Assembly (NCBI RefSeq): GCF_018614075.1
Contig: NZ_JAGGOZ010000010.1
Span: forward strand, 89,127-153,126
DNA: 64,000 bases
Direction of reading: 5' to 3'
Origin: Streptomyces sp. ISL-94
GTDB lineage: Bacteria; Actinomycetota; Actinomycetes; Streptomycetales; Streptomycetaceae
Position 1 is the first letter of the stretch, and every line of letters starts with the position of its first letter. Of this stretch, positions 35,734 through 46,842 are shown in pieces. A program made the translations under genes and the position numbers. A model generated the notes under the pieces. It was not told where the DNA came from. It saw only the letters and a list, made by a program, of their open reading frames with translations, and ran no database searches.

Positions 35734-36225
35734 TCCGTCCCTCCCCGCTCCGCCCCCTGTCCGGTCCCGGGCCGCCGCCGCGACGGGCCGGGCGTCCACG
35801 TTTTCGTCCCACACCGTGAGATCCCCGGCATCCGGGCCGGCTGGCTCCCGCGCTCCGGGCCGTGCCGATCCGGTCAACTCAGGCAGGTTCACGCAGGGGT
35901 ACAGATTGGCCCGCGGCGGACAGCATTCATCCGCTTCCTTCCGCTTTCGTACCGCCGTCCCGCGGCCCGGGAGGGGGTCGAGTGACGGGCGGGGTCAGCG
36001 TGGCGTGTCGCCCCATCAGGTAGTCCTGGCCGACTTGACGGAGCCCGGGCGGATCTCGTCCGAGCGCTGGGTAAAGCCCGTGCCACTACGTACGAGTAGT
36101 TGACCGAGCGCGCGGATTGGGCGGGGAGAGAGTGGGAAGGGCTCACCGGGTACACGTCGTACACGCACGGCGCACCCGCCCCCAACCTCTCCCCGCCACC
36201 CGAGTGAACGCGGACAGGAGCGGCC
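35734..36225. other. Gene-free region upstream of the glgE leader
   Basis: About 490 bases between the relic and the glgE leader ORF. It should hold the operon promoter. A small inverted repeat, ACTAC-6-GTAGT, lies at 36085-36100 and is the best candidate for a regulator site. No protein-like frame was recognised. Confidence 0.45.
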
Positions 36226-36354
36226 ATGCCCGCAGCCCAGCCGTCCACCGAGCGGCTAGAAACAGAGCGAACAGAGCGTGCACTACCAGCCGGGACACCG
36301 GCTGGCCTGTCGTCACCGAGCCCTGCGAACTGCCCCCAGGTGAGCCCATCATGA
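36226..36354 (+). CDS. 42-residue leader ORF overlapping glgE
   Basis: ATG at 36226 has an ideal CAGGAG five bases upstream. The frame runs 42 codons ([16 protein letters not shown] at the start, [10 protein letters not shown] at the end) and its TGA overlaps the glgE ATG at 36351 (ATGA). This is the best ribosome binding site in the area. The first residues MPA recall the annotated N-terminus of S. coelicolor GlgE, suggesting the original glgE start is now out of frame with the enzyme and survives as a coupled leader. Whether it is translated is untested. Confidence 0.5.
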   Translation: MPAAQPSTERLETERTERALPAGTPAGLSSPSPANCPQVSPS

Positions 36355-38341
36355 TCGGTCGCATTCCCGTGCTGGACGTCCGCCCCGCCGTCGACTGCGG
36401 CGCCAGACCCGCCAAGGCGGTGGTGGACGAGGTATTCGAGATCTCCGCCACCGTGTTCCGCGAAGGACACGACGCCGTAGCCGCCCACGTCGTGCTCCGA
36501 GACCCGAGCGGGCGGCTGCGGCCCCCCGTGCCCATGCGGGAGCTCGCCCCCGGCACCGACCGGTGGGGGGCCCGGGTCTCCGCCGAGGTCGAGGGGAGGT
36601 GGACGTACACCGTCGAGGCCTGGAGCGATCCGGTGGCCACCTGGCGTGCCCATGCCGCCATCAAGATCCCGGCCGGGATCGACACCGGGCTCATGCTCCT
36701 CGAAGGCGCGGACCTCTACGAGCGGGCCGGCACCCGGATGCCCAAGCGCGACGGCCGCCAGGACGTGCTCGCCGCCGCCGAGACCATGCGGGACGAGGAC
36801 CTGGAGGTCTCCGTACGGTACGCGGCCGCCCTCGCACCGGCCGTCGACGCCGCCCTCGCCCGGCGCCCGTACCGCGAGCTGGTCAGCGCCTCCAAGCCCC
36901 TGCGGCTGGTGGTCGAGCGCAAGCGCGCCCTCTTCGGCTCCTGGTACGAGATGTTCCCCCGGTCGGAGGGGGCCGTGGTCGAACCGGGCAAGACCCCCGT
37001 CAGCGGGACCTTCCGGACCGCCGCCGAGCGGCTGCCGGCGATCGCCGCCATGGGCTTCGACGTGGTCTACCTGCCGCCCATCCACCCCATTGGCAGCACC
37101 TACCGCAAGGGCCCCAACAACACGCTGTCCGCGGGCAGTTGGGACCCGGGTGTGCCGTGGGCCATCGGCTCCACCGAGGGCGGCCACGACGCCGTCCACC
37201 CCGAGCTCGGCACCATCGAGGACTTCGACGCCTTCGTCGCGCGCGCCCGCGAGCTGCACCTGGAGGTCGCCCTGGACTTCGCCCTCCAGTGCTCCCCGGA
37301 CCACCCGTGGGTGGAGAAGAACCCGCAGTGGTTCCGCCACCGCGCCGACGGGACGATCGCGTACGCCGAGAACCCGCCGAAGAAGTACCAGGACATCTAC
37401 CCCATCCACTTCGACGCCGACATGGCCGGCATCGTCGAGGAGACCTGCCGGATCCTGCGGTACTGGATGGACCACGGCGTCCGCATCTTCCGCGTGGACA
37501 ACCCGCACACCAAGCCCGTGGTCTTCTGGCAGAAGGTCATCGCGGACATCAACAAGTCCGACCCGGACGTGATCTTCCTGGCCGAGGCCTTCACCCGGCC
37601 CGCGATGATGCGCGCGCTCGCCGCCGTCGGCTTCCAGCAGTCGTACACGTACTTCACCTGGCGCAACACCAAGGCCGAGATCACCGAGTACCTGACCGAG
37701 CTGTCCGACACCCGCTCGGCCTCCGTCATGCGGCCGAACTTCTTCGTCAACACCCCGGACATCCTCCACGCCTACCTCCAGCACGGCGGCCGCCCCGCCT
37801 TCGAGGTGCGCGCGGTGCTCGCCGCCACCCTCTCCCCCTCCTGGGGCGTCTACGCCGGCTACGAGCTCTGCGAGAACGAGCCGGTCCGGGAGGGCAGCGA
37901 GGAGTACATGAACTCGGAGAAGTACGAGTACCGGCCGCGCGACTGGGCCGCCGCCGAGCGCGAGGGCCGCACCATCGCCCCGCTGATCACCACGCTGAAC
38001 CGGATCCGCCGCCGCAACCCCGCCCTCCAGCAGCTGCGCGACATCCACTTCCACTCGACCGACAACGAACAGGTGATCGCCTATTCGAAGCATGCCGGCG
38101 CCAATTCCGTACTGGTGGTCGTCAACCTCGATCCGCACCACACCCACGAGGCGACCGTGTCGTTGGACATGCCGGTACTCGGCCTCGACTGGCACGGGTC
38201 CCTCGCGGTGCGCGACGAGCTCACCGGCGAGACCTATCACTGGGGCAGGGCGAACTACGTGCGCCTAGAGCCGGGCCGTACGCCCGCGCACGTACTGGCC
38301 GCTCTGCGACCGTCCCCGCCCACCGGAGGGTCACCCACCAC

Positions 38342-38345
<4 letters not shown>
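36351..38345 (+). CDS. glgE: Alpha-1,4-glucan:maltose-1-phosphate maltosyltransferase
   Basis: Transfers maltose from alpha-maltose-1-phosphate to the non-reducing end of alpha-1,4-glucans (GH13_3). ATG at 36351 begins [10 protein letters not shown] and gives 664 residues, close to the known 675 of S. coelicolor GlgE. The nucleophile is D383 in [12 protein letters not shown] and the acid E412 in [23 protein letters not shown] and [12 protein letters not shown] are typical of the family. A second, weaker AGGTGAG site lies upstream, inside the leader ORF. The stop overlaps the treS ATG (ATGA). Confidence 0.95.
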
Positions 38346-40051
<1,706 letters not shown>

Positions 40052-40201
40052 CCCGGTACGGGGCGGGCAGCTCAAACGGGTCAATCGCCCGCCCTGTACG
40101 GACCATCCTGACCCGACACTCGCACATACCGGAGAAGCAACTGCCGCACATCCCGGACACTCTGCGCACTCTGTGACGGCCCGGGGAAAGGACGCGACGC
40201 C

Positions 40202-41653
40202 ATGTCGGAGGCTGCATCCGCCCGGAGCCGGCTGACGGCCGACCGGGCCGCCGGGATCGGCCCGCTGGAACCGATGCTGCGGGCCTGGCTGCCCACACAG
40301 CGCTGGTTCGCGGGCAAGGGCCGCCCCATCAGCAGGCTCAGGGCCGTATCGACGGCCGAACTGCTGCCGCCGGGCTCGAACCCCGGAATGCTGCACGTGC
40401 TCCTCGACGTGGACGGGGACTGCTACCAGCTGCTGCTGGGCATCCGGCCGTCGCTGCCGCCCGCCCTCGCGCCCACGCTGATCGGCCACGCCGAGCACGG
40501 CCCGTTCGCGGGGCGCGCGGTGTACGAGGCGCTGGGCGATCCGCGCCTCGCGGCCATGCTGCTGGAGCGGCTGCGCTCCCCCGGCGCCCTCGGTCCGCTG
40601 CGCTTCGACCGGGACCCGGAGGCGCCGATCCAGGCCGGGCTCGCTCCCCGGCAGCTGTCCGGCGAGCAGACCAACTCCTCGCTGATCTACGGGGATTCGT
40701 ACATCCTGAAGGTCTTCCGGCGGGTCGGCCCCGGGGTCAATCCGGACCTGGAGCTGCCCAGAGCCCTGGCCGCCGCCGGCTGCACCCGGGTCCCGGCGCC
40801 CGTCGCCTGGTACGAGGCCGAGCTGCCCAGGAGCGAGCCGCTGACCCTGGGCGTGCTCCAGCCGTACCTGCGCGGCTCCGACGACGGCTGGCAGCTCGCG
40901 CTGCGCCGGCTCGGCGCCGGGGCGGACTTCACCGCCGAGGCGCACGCGCTGGGCCGGGCCACCGCCGAGGTGCACAGCGCGCTCGCCGCCGCCCTGCCCA
41001 CCGTCGCGCTCGGGCCGGAGCAGACGGCCCGGCTCGCCGCCGGGATGACGGCCCGGCTGGCCGCCACGGCCCGCGAGGTGCCGGCGCTGCGGCCCTACGA
41101 GTCGGGGCTGCGGGGGGCGTTCGACGCGCTGGCCGCCTCCCGGGGCTCCGGGGTGCCCGCCCAGCGGATCCACGGGGACCTCCATCTGGGCCAGACCCTG
41201 CGCACCCTCGACGGCAGCTGGTCGTTGATCGATTTCGAGGGCGAGCCGGCCCGGCCCCTGGCCGACCGGCGCCGCCCCGAGCCGGCGGTGCGGGACATCG
41301 CCGGGATGCTGCGCTCCTTCGACTACGCCGCCCGCTCGCACCGGCCGTTCGCACCCGCCTGGGCGGACGACTGCCGGGCCGCCTTCTGCGAGGGCTACGC
41401 CCGCACCACGGGCAGCGACCCCCGGGAGGACCCCGTGCTGCTGCGGGCGTACGAGACCGACAAGGCGGTGTACGAGGCGCGCTACGAGTCCCGGCACCGC
41501 CCCGACTGGCTGCACGTCCCGATGGCCGCGATCCGGCGGCTCTCGGAGCCCCAGCGGCCCGCCCACCGGATGCCGCCGCCCCCGCCCGCCCCCGGCTCCA
41601 TCGCCCCGCACCCCACCGCCCATCAGAAGCCCCCGAGGAGGCCGCTCGCGTGA
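40202..41653 (+). CDS. mak: Maltokinase (Mak/Pep2)
   Basis: ATP-dependent phosphorylation of maltose to alpha-maltose-1-phosphate, the GlgE substrate. 483 residues with the N-terminal cap typical of Mak ([14 protein letters not shown]) and an aminoglycoside-phosphotransferase fold: the catalytic loop is [10 protein letters not shown] and the Mg-binding motif [31 protein letters not shown] is the nucleotide-binding region. ATG at 40202 follows GGAAAGGA. The stop overlaps the GTG of glgB (GTGA). Confidence 0.94.
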   Translation: MSEAASARSRLTADRAAGIGPLEPMLRAWLPTQRWFAGKGRPISRLRAVSTAELLPPGSNPGMLHVLLDVDGDCYQLLLGIRPSLPPALAPTLIGHAEHGPFAGRAVYEALGDPRLAAMLLERLRSPGALGPLRFDRDPEAPIQAGLAPRQLSGEQTNSSLIYGDSYILKVFRRVGPGVNPDLELPRALAAAGCTRVPAPVAWYEAELPRSEPLTLGVLQPYLRGSDDGWQLALRRLGAGADFTAEAHALGRATAEVHSALAAALPTVALGPEQTARLAAGMTARLAATAREVPALRPYESGLRGAFDALAASRGSGVPAQRIHGDLHLGQTLRTLDGSWSLIDFEGEPARPLADRRRPEPAVRDIAGMLRSFDYAARSHRPFAPAWADDCRAAFCEGYARTTGSDPREDPVLLRAYETDKAVYEARYESRHRPDWLHVPMAAIRRLSEPQRPAHRMPPPPPAPGSIAPHPTAHQKPPRRPLA

Positions 41654-43944
41654 GCGCCGCACGACAGCCGTCGCCGACCGAGGTCCGCGACGAAGACGCA
41701 CCCGCCGTCCCGGCCGCTCCGGGCAAACCGCGCGCGCCCCGTGCCCGCCGCACCGCGCCTCCCCACGGGGTCCGGCCGGCACCCCCGCTCGACGGGGAGG
41801 AACGGGCCCGGCTGCTGGAGGGCCGGCACCACGATCCGCACGCCGTGCTCGGCGCCCACACCCAGCGGGGCGGGGTGGCCTTCCGCGTCCTGCGCCCGTA
41901 CGCCAAGGCGGTCACGGTCATCGCCAAGGGGCTGCGGGCCGAGCTCCACGACGACGGCGACGGACTGTTCTCCGGGCTGCTGCCGCTGACCGAGGTGCCG
42001 GACTACCGGCTCCTGGTGGCGTACGACGGCGCGGAGACAGAGGTCCACGACCCGTACCGGTTCCTGCCGTCCCTCGGCGAGCTGGACCTGCACCTGATCG
42101 GCGAGGGCCGGCACGAGCAGCTGTGGAAGGCGCTGGGCGCCGAGCCGATCGAGCACCAAGGGGTGCCCGGGACCCGGTTCACGGTGTGGGCGCCGAACGC
42201 CCAGGGGGTCCGGGTCGCCGGGGACTTCACGTGCTGGGACTCCGTCGCCTTCCCGATGCGCTCGCTCGGCGCGAGCGGCGTGTGGGAGCTCTTCCTGCCC
42301 GGCGTGGGCGCCGGGGCGCTCTACAAGTACGACATCACGCGCCCCGACGGCAGCCGCACCCTGCGCGCCGACCCGATGGCCCGCTCCGCGGAGGTGCCGC
42401 CGGCCACCGCCTCGGTGGTCACCGCCTCCCGCTACACGTGGGAGGACGCCGAGTGGATGGCGAACCGCGGCGCCCGGCCCCTGCACCAGGCCCCCTTCTC
42501 GGTGTACGAGGTGCACCTGGCCTCCTGGCGGCCCGGGCTCTCGTACCGGCAGCTCGCCGAGCAGCTCCCGGCCTATGTGAAGGAGCTCGGCTTCACGCAC
42601 GTCGAGCTGATGCCGATCGCCGAGCACCCCTTCGGCGGCTCGTGGGGCTACCAGGTCACCGGCTTCTACGCGCCGACCTCCCGGATGGGCGCGCCGGACG
42701 ACTTCCGCTTCCTGGTCGATGCGCTGCACCGGGCCGGGATCGGGGTGATCGTCGACTGGGTGCCCGCGCACTTCCCGCGCGACGACTGGGCGCTCGCCGA
42801 GTTCGACGGGCGGCCGCTGTACGAGCACGAGGACCCGCGGCGGGCCGCGCACCCGGACTGGGGAACGCTGGAGTTCGACTACGGGCGCAAGGAGGTCCGC
42901 AACTTCCTCGTCGCCAACGCCGTGTACTGGTGCGAGGAGTTCCACGTGGACGGGCTGCGCGTGGACGCGGTGGCCTCGATGCTCTACCTGGACTACTCGC
43001 GCCAGGAGGGCGAGTGGTCGCCGAACGAGCACGGCGGGCGGGAGAACCTGGACGCGGTGGCGTTCCTGCAGGAGATGAACGCCACCGTGTACCGGCGCTG
43101 CCCGGGCGTGGTGACGATCGCGGAGGAGTCCACCGCGTGGAACGGGGTGACCCGGCCGACGGACTCGGGCGGCCTGGGCTTCGGCCTGAAGTGGAACATG
43201 GGCTGGATGCACGACACCCTGCGCTACATGTCGAAGGAGCCGGTGCACCGCAAGTACCACCACCACGACATGACCTTCGGAATGGTCTACGCGTTCAGCG
43301 AGAACTACGTGCTGCCGATCTCGCACGACGAGGTGGTGCACGGCAAGGGCGCGCTGGTGTCGAAGATCCCCGGGGGCGACTGGTGGCAGCAGCGGGCCGC
43401 GCACCGCGCCTACCTGGGCTTCATGTGGGCCCACCCCGGCAAGCAACTCCTCTTCATGGGGCAGGAGTTCGCCCAGGGCTCCGAGTGGTCGGAGGCGCAC
43501 GGCCCGGACTGGTGGCTGCTGGACTCCTCCTACTCGGCGGCCGGCGACCACCGGGGCGTACAGACGCTCGTCGGCGAGCTGAACCGCACCTACACGGCGA
43601 CGCCCGCCCTGTGGGAGCGCGACAGCGTGCCGGAGGGCTTCGCCTGGGTGGAGGCGGAGGCCGCCGAGGATAACGTCTACGCCTTCCTGCGGTACGCACA
43701 GGACGGCTCGCAGCTCCTGTGCGTGTCGAACTTCTCGCCGGTGGTCCGGCACGGGTACCGGATCGGGGTGCCGGAGGAGGTCCCGATGTGGCGGGAGGTC
43801 CTCAACACGGACGAGGAGCAGTACGGGGGCAGCGGCGTGCGCCACCTGCAGCCGCTGCGCCCCGAGCCGGTGCCGGCGCAGGGCCGGCCGGTGAGCCTGC
43901 GGATGACGCTCCCGCCGCTGGCCACGGTTTGGCTCAGGCCGTAG
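41650..43944 (+). CDS. glgB: 1,4-alpha-glucan branching enzyme
   Basis: Introduces alpha-1,6 branches into the glucan made by GlgE. 764 residues: a Pro/Ala-rich start, two CBM48 modules (from about 55 and 165), the GH13_9 barrel and a C-terminal domain. The catalytic residues are in [18 protein letters not shown] (nucleophile), [11 protein letters not shown] (acid) and [12 protein letters not shown]. Translationally coupled to mak. Its last 11 bases overlap the end of the convergent merR relic. Confidence 0.95.
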   Translation: MSAARQPSPTEVRDEDAPAVPAAPGKPRAPRARRTAPPHGVRPAPPLDGEERARLLEGRHHDPHAVLGAHTQRGGVAFRVLRPYAKAVTVIAKGLRAELHDDGDGLFSGLLPLTEVPDYRLLVAYDGAETEVHDPYRFLPSLGELDLHLIGEGRHEQLWKALGAEPIEHQGVPGTRFTVWAPNAQGVRVAGDFTCWDSVAFPMRSLGASGVWELFLPGVGAGALYKYDITRPDGSRTLRADPMARSAEVPPATASVVTASRYTWEDAEWMANRGARPLHQAPFSVYEVHLASWRPGLSYRQLAEQLPAYVKELGFTHVELMPIAEHPFGGSWGYQVTGFYAPTSRMGAPDDFRFLVDALHRAGIGVIVDWVPAHFPRDDWALAEFDGRPLYEHEDPRRAAHPDWGTLEFDYGRKEVRNFLVANAVYWCEEFHVDGLRVDAVASMLYLDYSRQEGEWSPNEHGGRENLDAVAFLQEMNATVYRRCPGVVTIAEESTAWNGVTRPTDSGGLGFGLKWNMGWMHDTLRYMSKEPVHRKYHHHDMTFGMVYAFSENYVLPISHDEVVHGKGALVSKIPGGDWWQQRAAHRAYLGFMWAHPGKQLLFMGQEFAQGSEWSEAHGPDWWLLDSSYSAAGDHRGVQTLVGELNRTYTATPALWERDSVPEGFAWVEAEAAEDNVYAFLRYAQDGSQLLCVSNFSPVVRHGYRIGVPEEVPMWREVLNTDEEQYGGSGVRHLQPLRPEPVPAQGRPVSLRMTLPPLATVWLRP

Positions 43945-44516
43945 CGGCCGTTCCGGCGGCCCGGGCCAACTGCTCCTCCAGCTCCTGGAGCAGCTTGCGC
44001 TTGGCCCGGGCCCCGACCATCTGCCGGACGGGCTCGCCGTCGCGGAAGACGAGCAGCGTCGGCATGGACAGCACCCCGTACCGCGTGACGGTCTCCGGGT
44101 TGGTGTCGGCGTCGATCTGCACGACCTTGAGCCGGTCGGCCTCCTCGGCGGCGGCGAGCTGCCGCGCGACCTGGTCCCGTACGTCGGCCAGCCGGCCGAT
44201 CAGCCCGTCCAGCTCGGCGAGCTTGCGCCGGTAGACGGCGAGCGAGGCGGGGCTGGGGGCACCTCCCAGCGGTAGCTGGGGGAGAGTCACCGGCCGGATG
44301 GCCGGCCCGCAGGCAGTCCACGAACGGCCGGGTCTCCTCCAGCTCGAAGCCGAAGTCCTGGAGCATCCGGATCTGGCGCAGCAGGCGCAGGTCGCCCTCG
44401 TCGTACGTGCGGTAGCCGTTGTCCGCGCGCCGCGCGGGCAGCAGCCCGCGCGACTCGTAGTACCGCAGGGTCCGCGTGCTGGTCCCGGCCCGCTCCGCCA
44501 GTTCGCCGATTCGCAT
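43934..44516 (-). pseudogene. Broken MerR regulator fused to a thioredoxin C-terminal half
   Basis: ATG at 44516 starts a MerR regulator (MRIGELAERAGTSTRTLRYYES) that reads in one frame to AGHPAGDS. A 32-base repeat element at 44253-44284 then shifts the frame; the expected MerR coiled coil (SLAVYRRKLAELDGLIGRL) continues in the +1 frame. That frame runs directly into the second half of a thioredoxin (RLKVVQIDADTN, YGVLSMPTLLVF, KRKLLQELEEQL). The thioredoxin N-terminal half with WCGPC is missing. In related genomes, as I recall, a merR gene is followed by a separate trx gene, so both genes look inactivated by an insertion and a deletion. The span of 583 bases is not a multiple of three. Confidence 0.85.
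44253..44284. repeat. 32-base hairpin element inside the merR relic
   Basis: Exact reverse complement of the element at 51699-51730. Core CCCAGC-TACC-GCTGGG on the other strand, flanked by GGGGG/CCCCC runs. Here it interrupts the MerR coding frame. Confidence 0.9.
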
Positions 44517-44531
44517 GCCCCGACGCTCATG

Positions 44532-44549
44532 CTTGACGCTGACGTCAAG
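44532..44549. promoter_or_regulatory. Dyad in the merR promoter
   Basis: CTTGACG-CTGA-CGTCAAG, a perfect 7-4-7 repeat containing a TTGAC -35-like hexamer, 16 bases upstream of the merR ATG. MerR-family regulators classically bind such dyads in their own promoters, so this is the likely old autoregulatory site. Confidence 0.6.
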
Positions 44550-44766
44550 GCAAGGCGGTGAAATGTGGAGGGGCTGTGAGAGGCCTTGCGCCGTAGGGTG
44601 TTGGCTGGAACCGTACCCAGTAGTGGATCTTCGAGTGCACCGATTACCGGACAGTCGCCGGGAAACCCGCCAAAAACCCCTCACTTCATAGGACGTTCCT
44701 ACGAGTTATGGGCTTGTTTGTTTGGTCTGTAGGCGGCGAAGCCCAGCCACTTCTACGGTGTGCCGT

Positions 44767-45447
44767 GTGCACTCCAGCCCACCTTTCAATGCCCCCGCCG
44801 CGCGTCGCCTGCGCGCGGCCCTGGGCATGGCTCCCGGTCATGTCGCCTATGGCCTGCGTGCCCAGTACGGACTGATCGTCGCGCCCGAGACCGTGATGGC
44901 CTGGGAGCGTGGCGAGATTTCGCCCACTTCGGCCGAGCTCACGGCCCTCGCCGGCGTCCTGTGGTGCTCACCCGGGGAGCTGCTCGCGGAGCCGGTCACC
45001 CTGCGTGAGCACCGCATCGCGAGGGGGCTGTCCGTCGACGACCTCGCCCGGCGCATCGGCCTGGAGACGAACTCCTACCAGAAGATGGAGGACGCCGGGC
45101 GCTGGAAGGGCAACGAGCGGCAGTCCGCCGCCCTCGCGACGGTGCTGGGGCTGACGCTCGCCCAGTTCGTGACGGCCACCGGCAAGGAGGACGAGCTGGC
45201 GGACCTGCTGCGCAGTGCGGTGACCACCCGCTGGCAGGCGTACGTCAAGCCGCTGGCCAAGCTGCTGCCGATACCCAAGGGCCACCTGGAGGCCGTGCTG
45301 GAGCAGCTGCACGCGGACTACCAGTCGCGGATGGTGGCCACACTGAGCTGGGGCGGCGGGGGCGGGACGGCCAGCGGGGACGCGGGGCGGGAGTTCCTCG
45401 CCGAGATCGTGGACCGCTTCTGGCATCTCGCGGGCGGTGCGTCGTAG
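44767..45447 (+). CDS. Helix-turn-helix (XRE-type) transcriptional regulator
   Basis: A 226-residue DNA-binding protein with two tandem helix-turn-helix regions: one at about residues 6-60 (RRLRAALGMAPGHVAYGLR, VMAWERGEISPTSAEL) and a second at about 78-130 (LREHRIARGLSVDDLARRIG). The C-terminal half is helical with no known effector domain. GTG at 44767 is preferred by memory of homologue starts; another GTG lies at 44758, and neither has a clear ribosome site. It converges on pfkA. Confidence 0.8.
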   Translation: MHSSPPFNAPAARRLRAALGMAPGHVAYGLRAQYGLIVAPETVMAWERGEISPTSAELTALAGVLWCSPGELLAEPVTLREHRIARGLSVDDLARRIGLETNSYQKMEDAGRWKGNERQSAALATVLGLTLAQFVTATGKEDELADLLRSAVTTRWQAYVKPLAKLLPIPKGHLEAVLEQLHADYQSRMVATLSWGGGGGTASGDAGREFLAEIVDRFWHLAGGAS

Positions 45448-45541
45448 GCCGTTCGGCCCGGGAGGTGGGGGCGGAAGCCCCCGAGATCCCGGAGATCCCG
45501 TAGGGCTCGGGAGCCCCGCCCGTACCGCGTCCACCGGGTGC

Positions 45542-46567
45542 CTAGAACACCGACTCGGCCTCGTACATACGGTTCTCGGGGACGGTCTTCAGCTCGGTGA
45601 CGGCGGAGGCCAGCGGGGCCATCACGATGTCGGTGCCGCGCAGGGCGGTCATGTTGCCGAACTCGCCGCGGTGGACGGCCTCGACGGCGTGCCAGCCGAA
45701 GCGGGTGGCCAGGACGCGGTCGTACGCGGTCGGCACGCCGCCGCGCTGGACGTGGCCGAGGATGACCGGGCGGGCCTCCTTGCCCAGCCGGTGTTCCAGC
45801 TCGATGGCCAGGCGGTTGCCGATGCCGGCGAAGCGCTCGTGACCGTACTGGTCGATGGCGCCCTTCTCGTACGGCATGGAGCCCTCGGCCGGGTGCGCAC
45901 CCTCGGCGACGCAGATGACGGCGAACTTCTTGCCGCGCGCGAATCGCTCCTCCACCATCTTCACCAGGGCGTCCACCTCGAAGCGGCGTTCCGGCAGGCA
46001 GATCCCGTGGGCGCCGCCGGCCATGCCGGACTCCAGGGCGATCCAGCCCGCGTGGCGGCCCATGACCTCGACGACCATCACGCGCTGGTGCGATTCGGCG
46101 GTGGTCTTCAGGCGGTCGATGGCCTCGGTGGCGACCATGACGGCGGTGTCGAAGCCGAAGGTACGGTCGGTGGAGGAGATGTCGTTGTCGATGGTCTTCG
46201 GCACGCCGACGACCGGCATCCCTGCGTCGGACAGCATCCTGGCGGCCGTCAGGGTGCCCTCGCCGCCGATCGGGATGAGCGCGTCGAGGCCGTAGCGCTT
46301 CGCCAGCTCGTGGGCGTTCTCGGCGGCCTCGTGGAGGCGGGCGCGCTCCATGCGCGCCGAACCGAGGATCGTGCCGCCGCGGGCGAGAATGCCACTGACT
46401 GCATTGATGTCGAGGGGGCGGAAGTGGCCGTCGAGGAGGCCCTTGAAACCGTCCTCGAAACCGATGACCTCGTCCCCGTGCCCGACCAGAGCACGGTGTA
46501 CGACCGACCGGATGACAGCGTTGAGACCCGGGCAGTCGCCGCCTGCGGTGAGAACTCCGATACGCAT
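45542..46567 (-). CDS. pfkA: 6-phosphofructokinase
   Basis: Phosphorylates fructose-6-phosphate in glycolysis. 341 residues, normal length. TAGGDCPGLNAVIRS, GGEGTLTAARML, PKTIDNDISSTDRTFGFDTA and EVMGRHAGWIALESG are family signatures. The Gly in GGEGT is the residue found in ATP-dependent enzymes, while PPi-dependent enzymes have Asp there; the Lys in PKTIDND is common in actinobacterial members of either kind. ATG at 46567 follows AGGAG. It diverges from pta. Confidence 0.95.
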   Translation of the reverse strand: MRIGVLTAGGDCPGLNAVIRSVVHRALVGHGDEVIGFEDGFKGLLDGHFRPLDINAVSGILARGGTILGSARMERARLHEAAENAHELAKRYGLDALIPIGGEGTLTAARMLSDAGMPVVGVPKTIDNDISSTDRTFGFDTAVMVATEAIDRLKTTAESHQRVMVVEVMGRHAGWIALESGMAGGAHGICLPERRFEVDALVKMVEERFARGKKFAVICVAEGAHPAEGSMPYEKGAIDQYGHERFAGIGNRLAIELEHRLGKEARPVILGHVQRGGVPTAYDRVLATRFGWHAVEAVHRGEFGNMTALRGTDIVMAPLASAVTELKTVPENRMYEAESVF

Positions 46568-46842
46568 CGTGCTGTGTCTCCTGCTCCTGGTCGTACCTGG
46601 CCGTCCGCCTGCGGGCGGGCGGCCGTACATATGAAAGGCGTATTGGTGAAGCCTGTCCGATTGTTCCACGGGCGAAGGGTGCGGCGCGCTTTGTGCTGCT
46701 CCGCCCACAGGGCCTTTGGACCCCCCGGGAAGGGCCTGTTTCCCCGGGGGCGCCCTATCCATCCGCAGAGGTATTGTCAAGAGGTCAAGCCCACCCTAAC
46801 TGGGTCAATCGACTCCCAGACACACATGGACGGAGAGCACGC

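Noticed and set aside
45542..46567. Pyrophosphate-dependent phosphofructokinase
   Set aside because: GGEGT has Gly where PPi enzymes have Asp; the Lys in PKTIDND is not decisive in actinobacteria.
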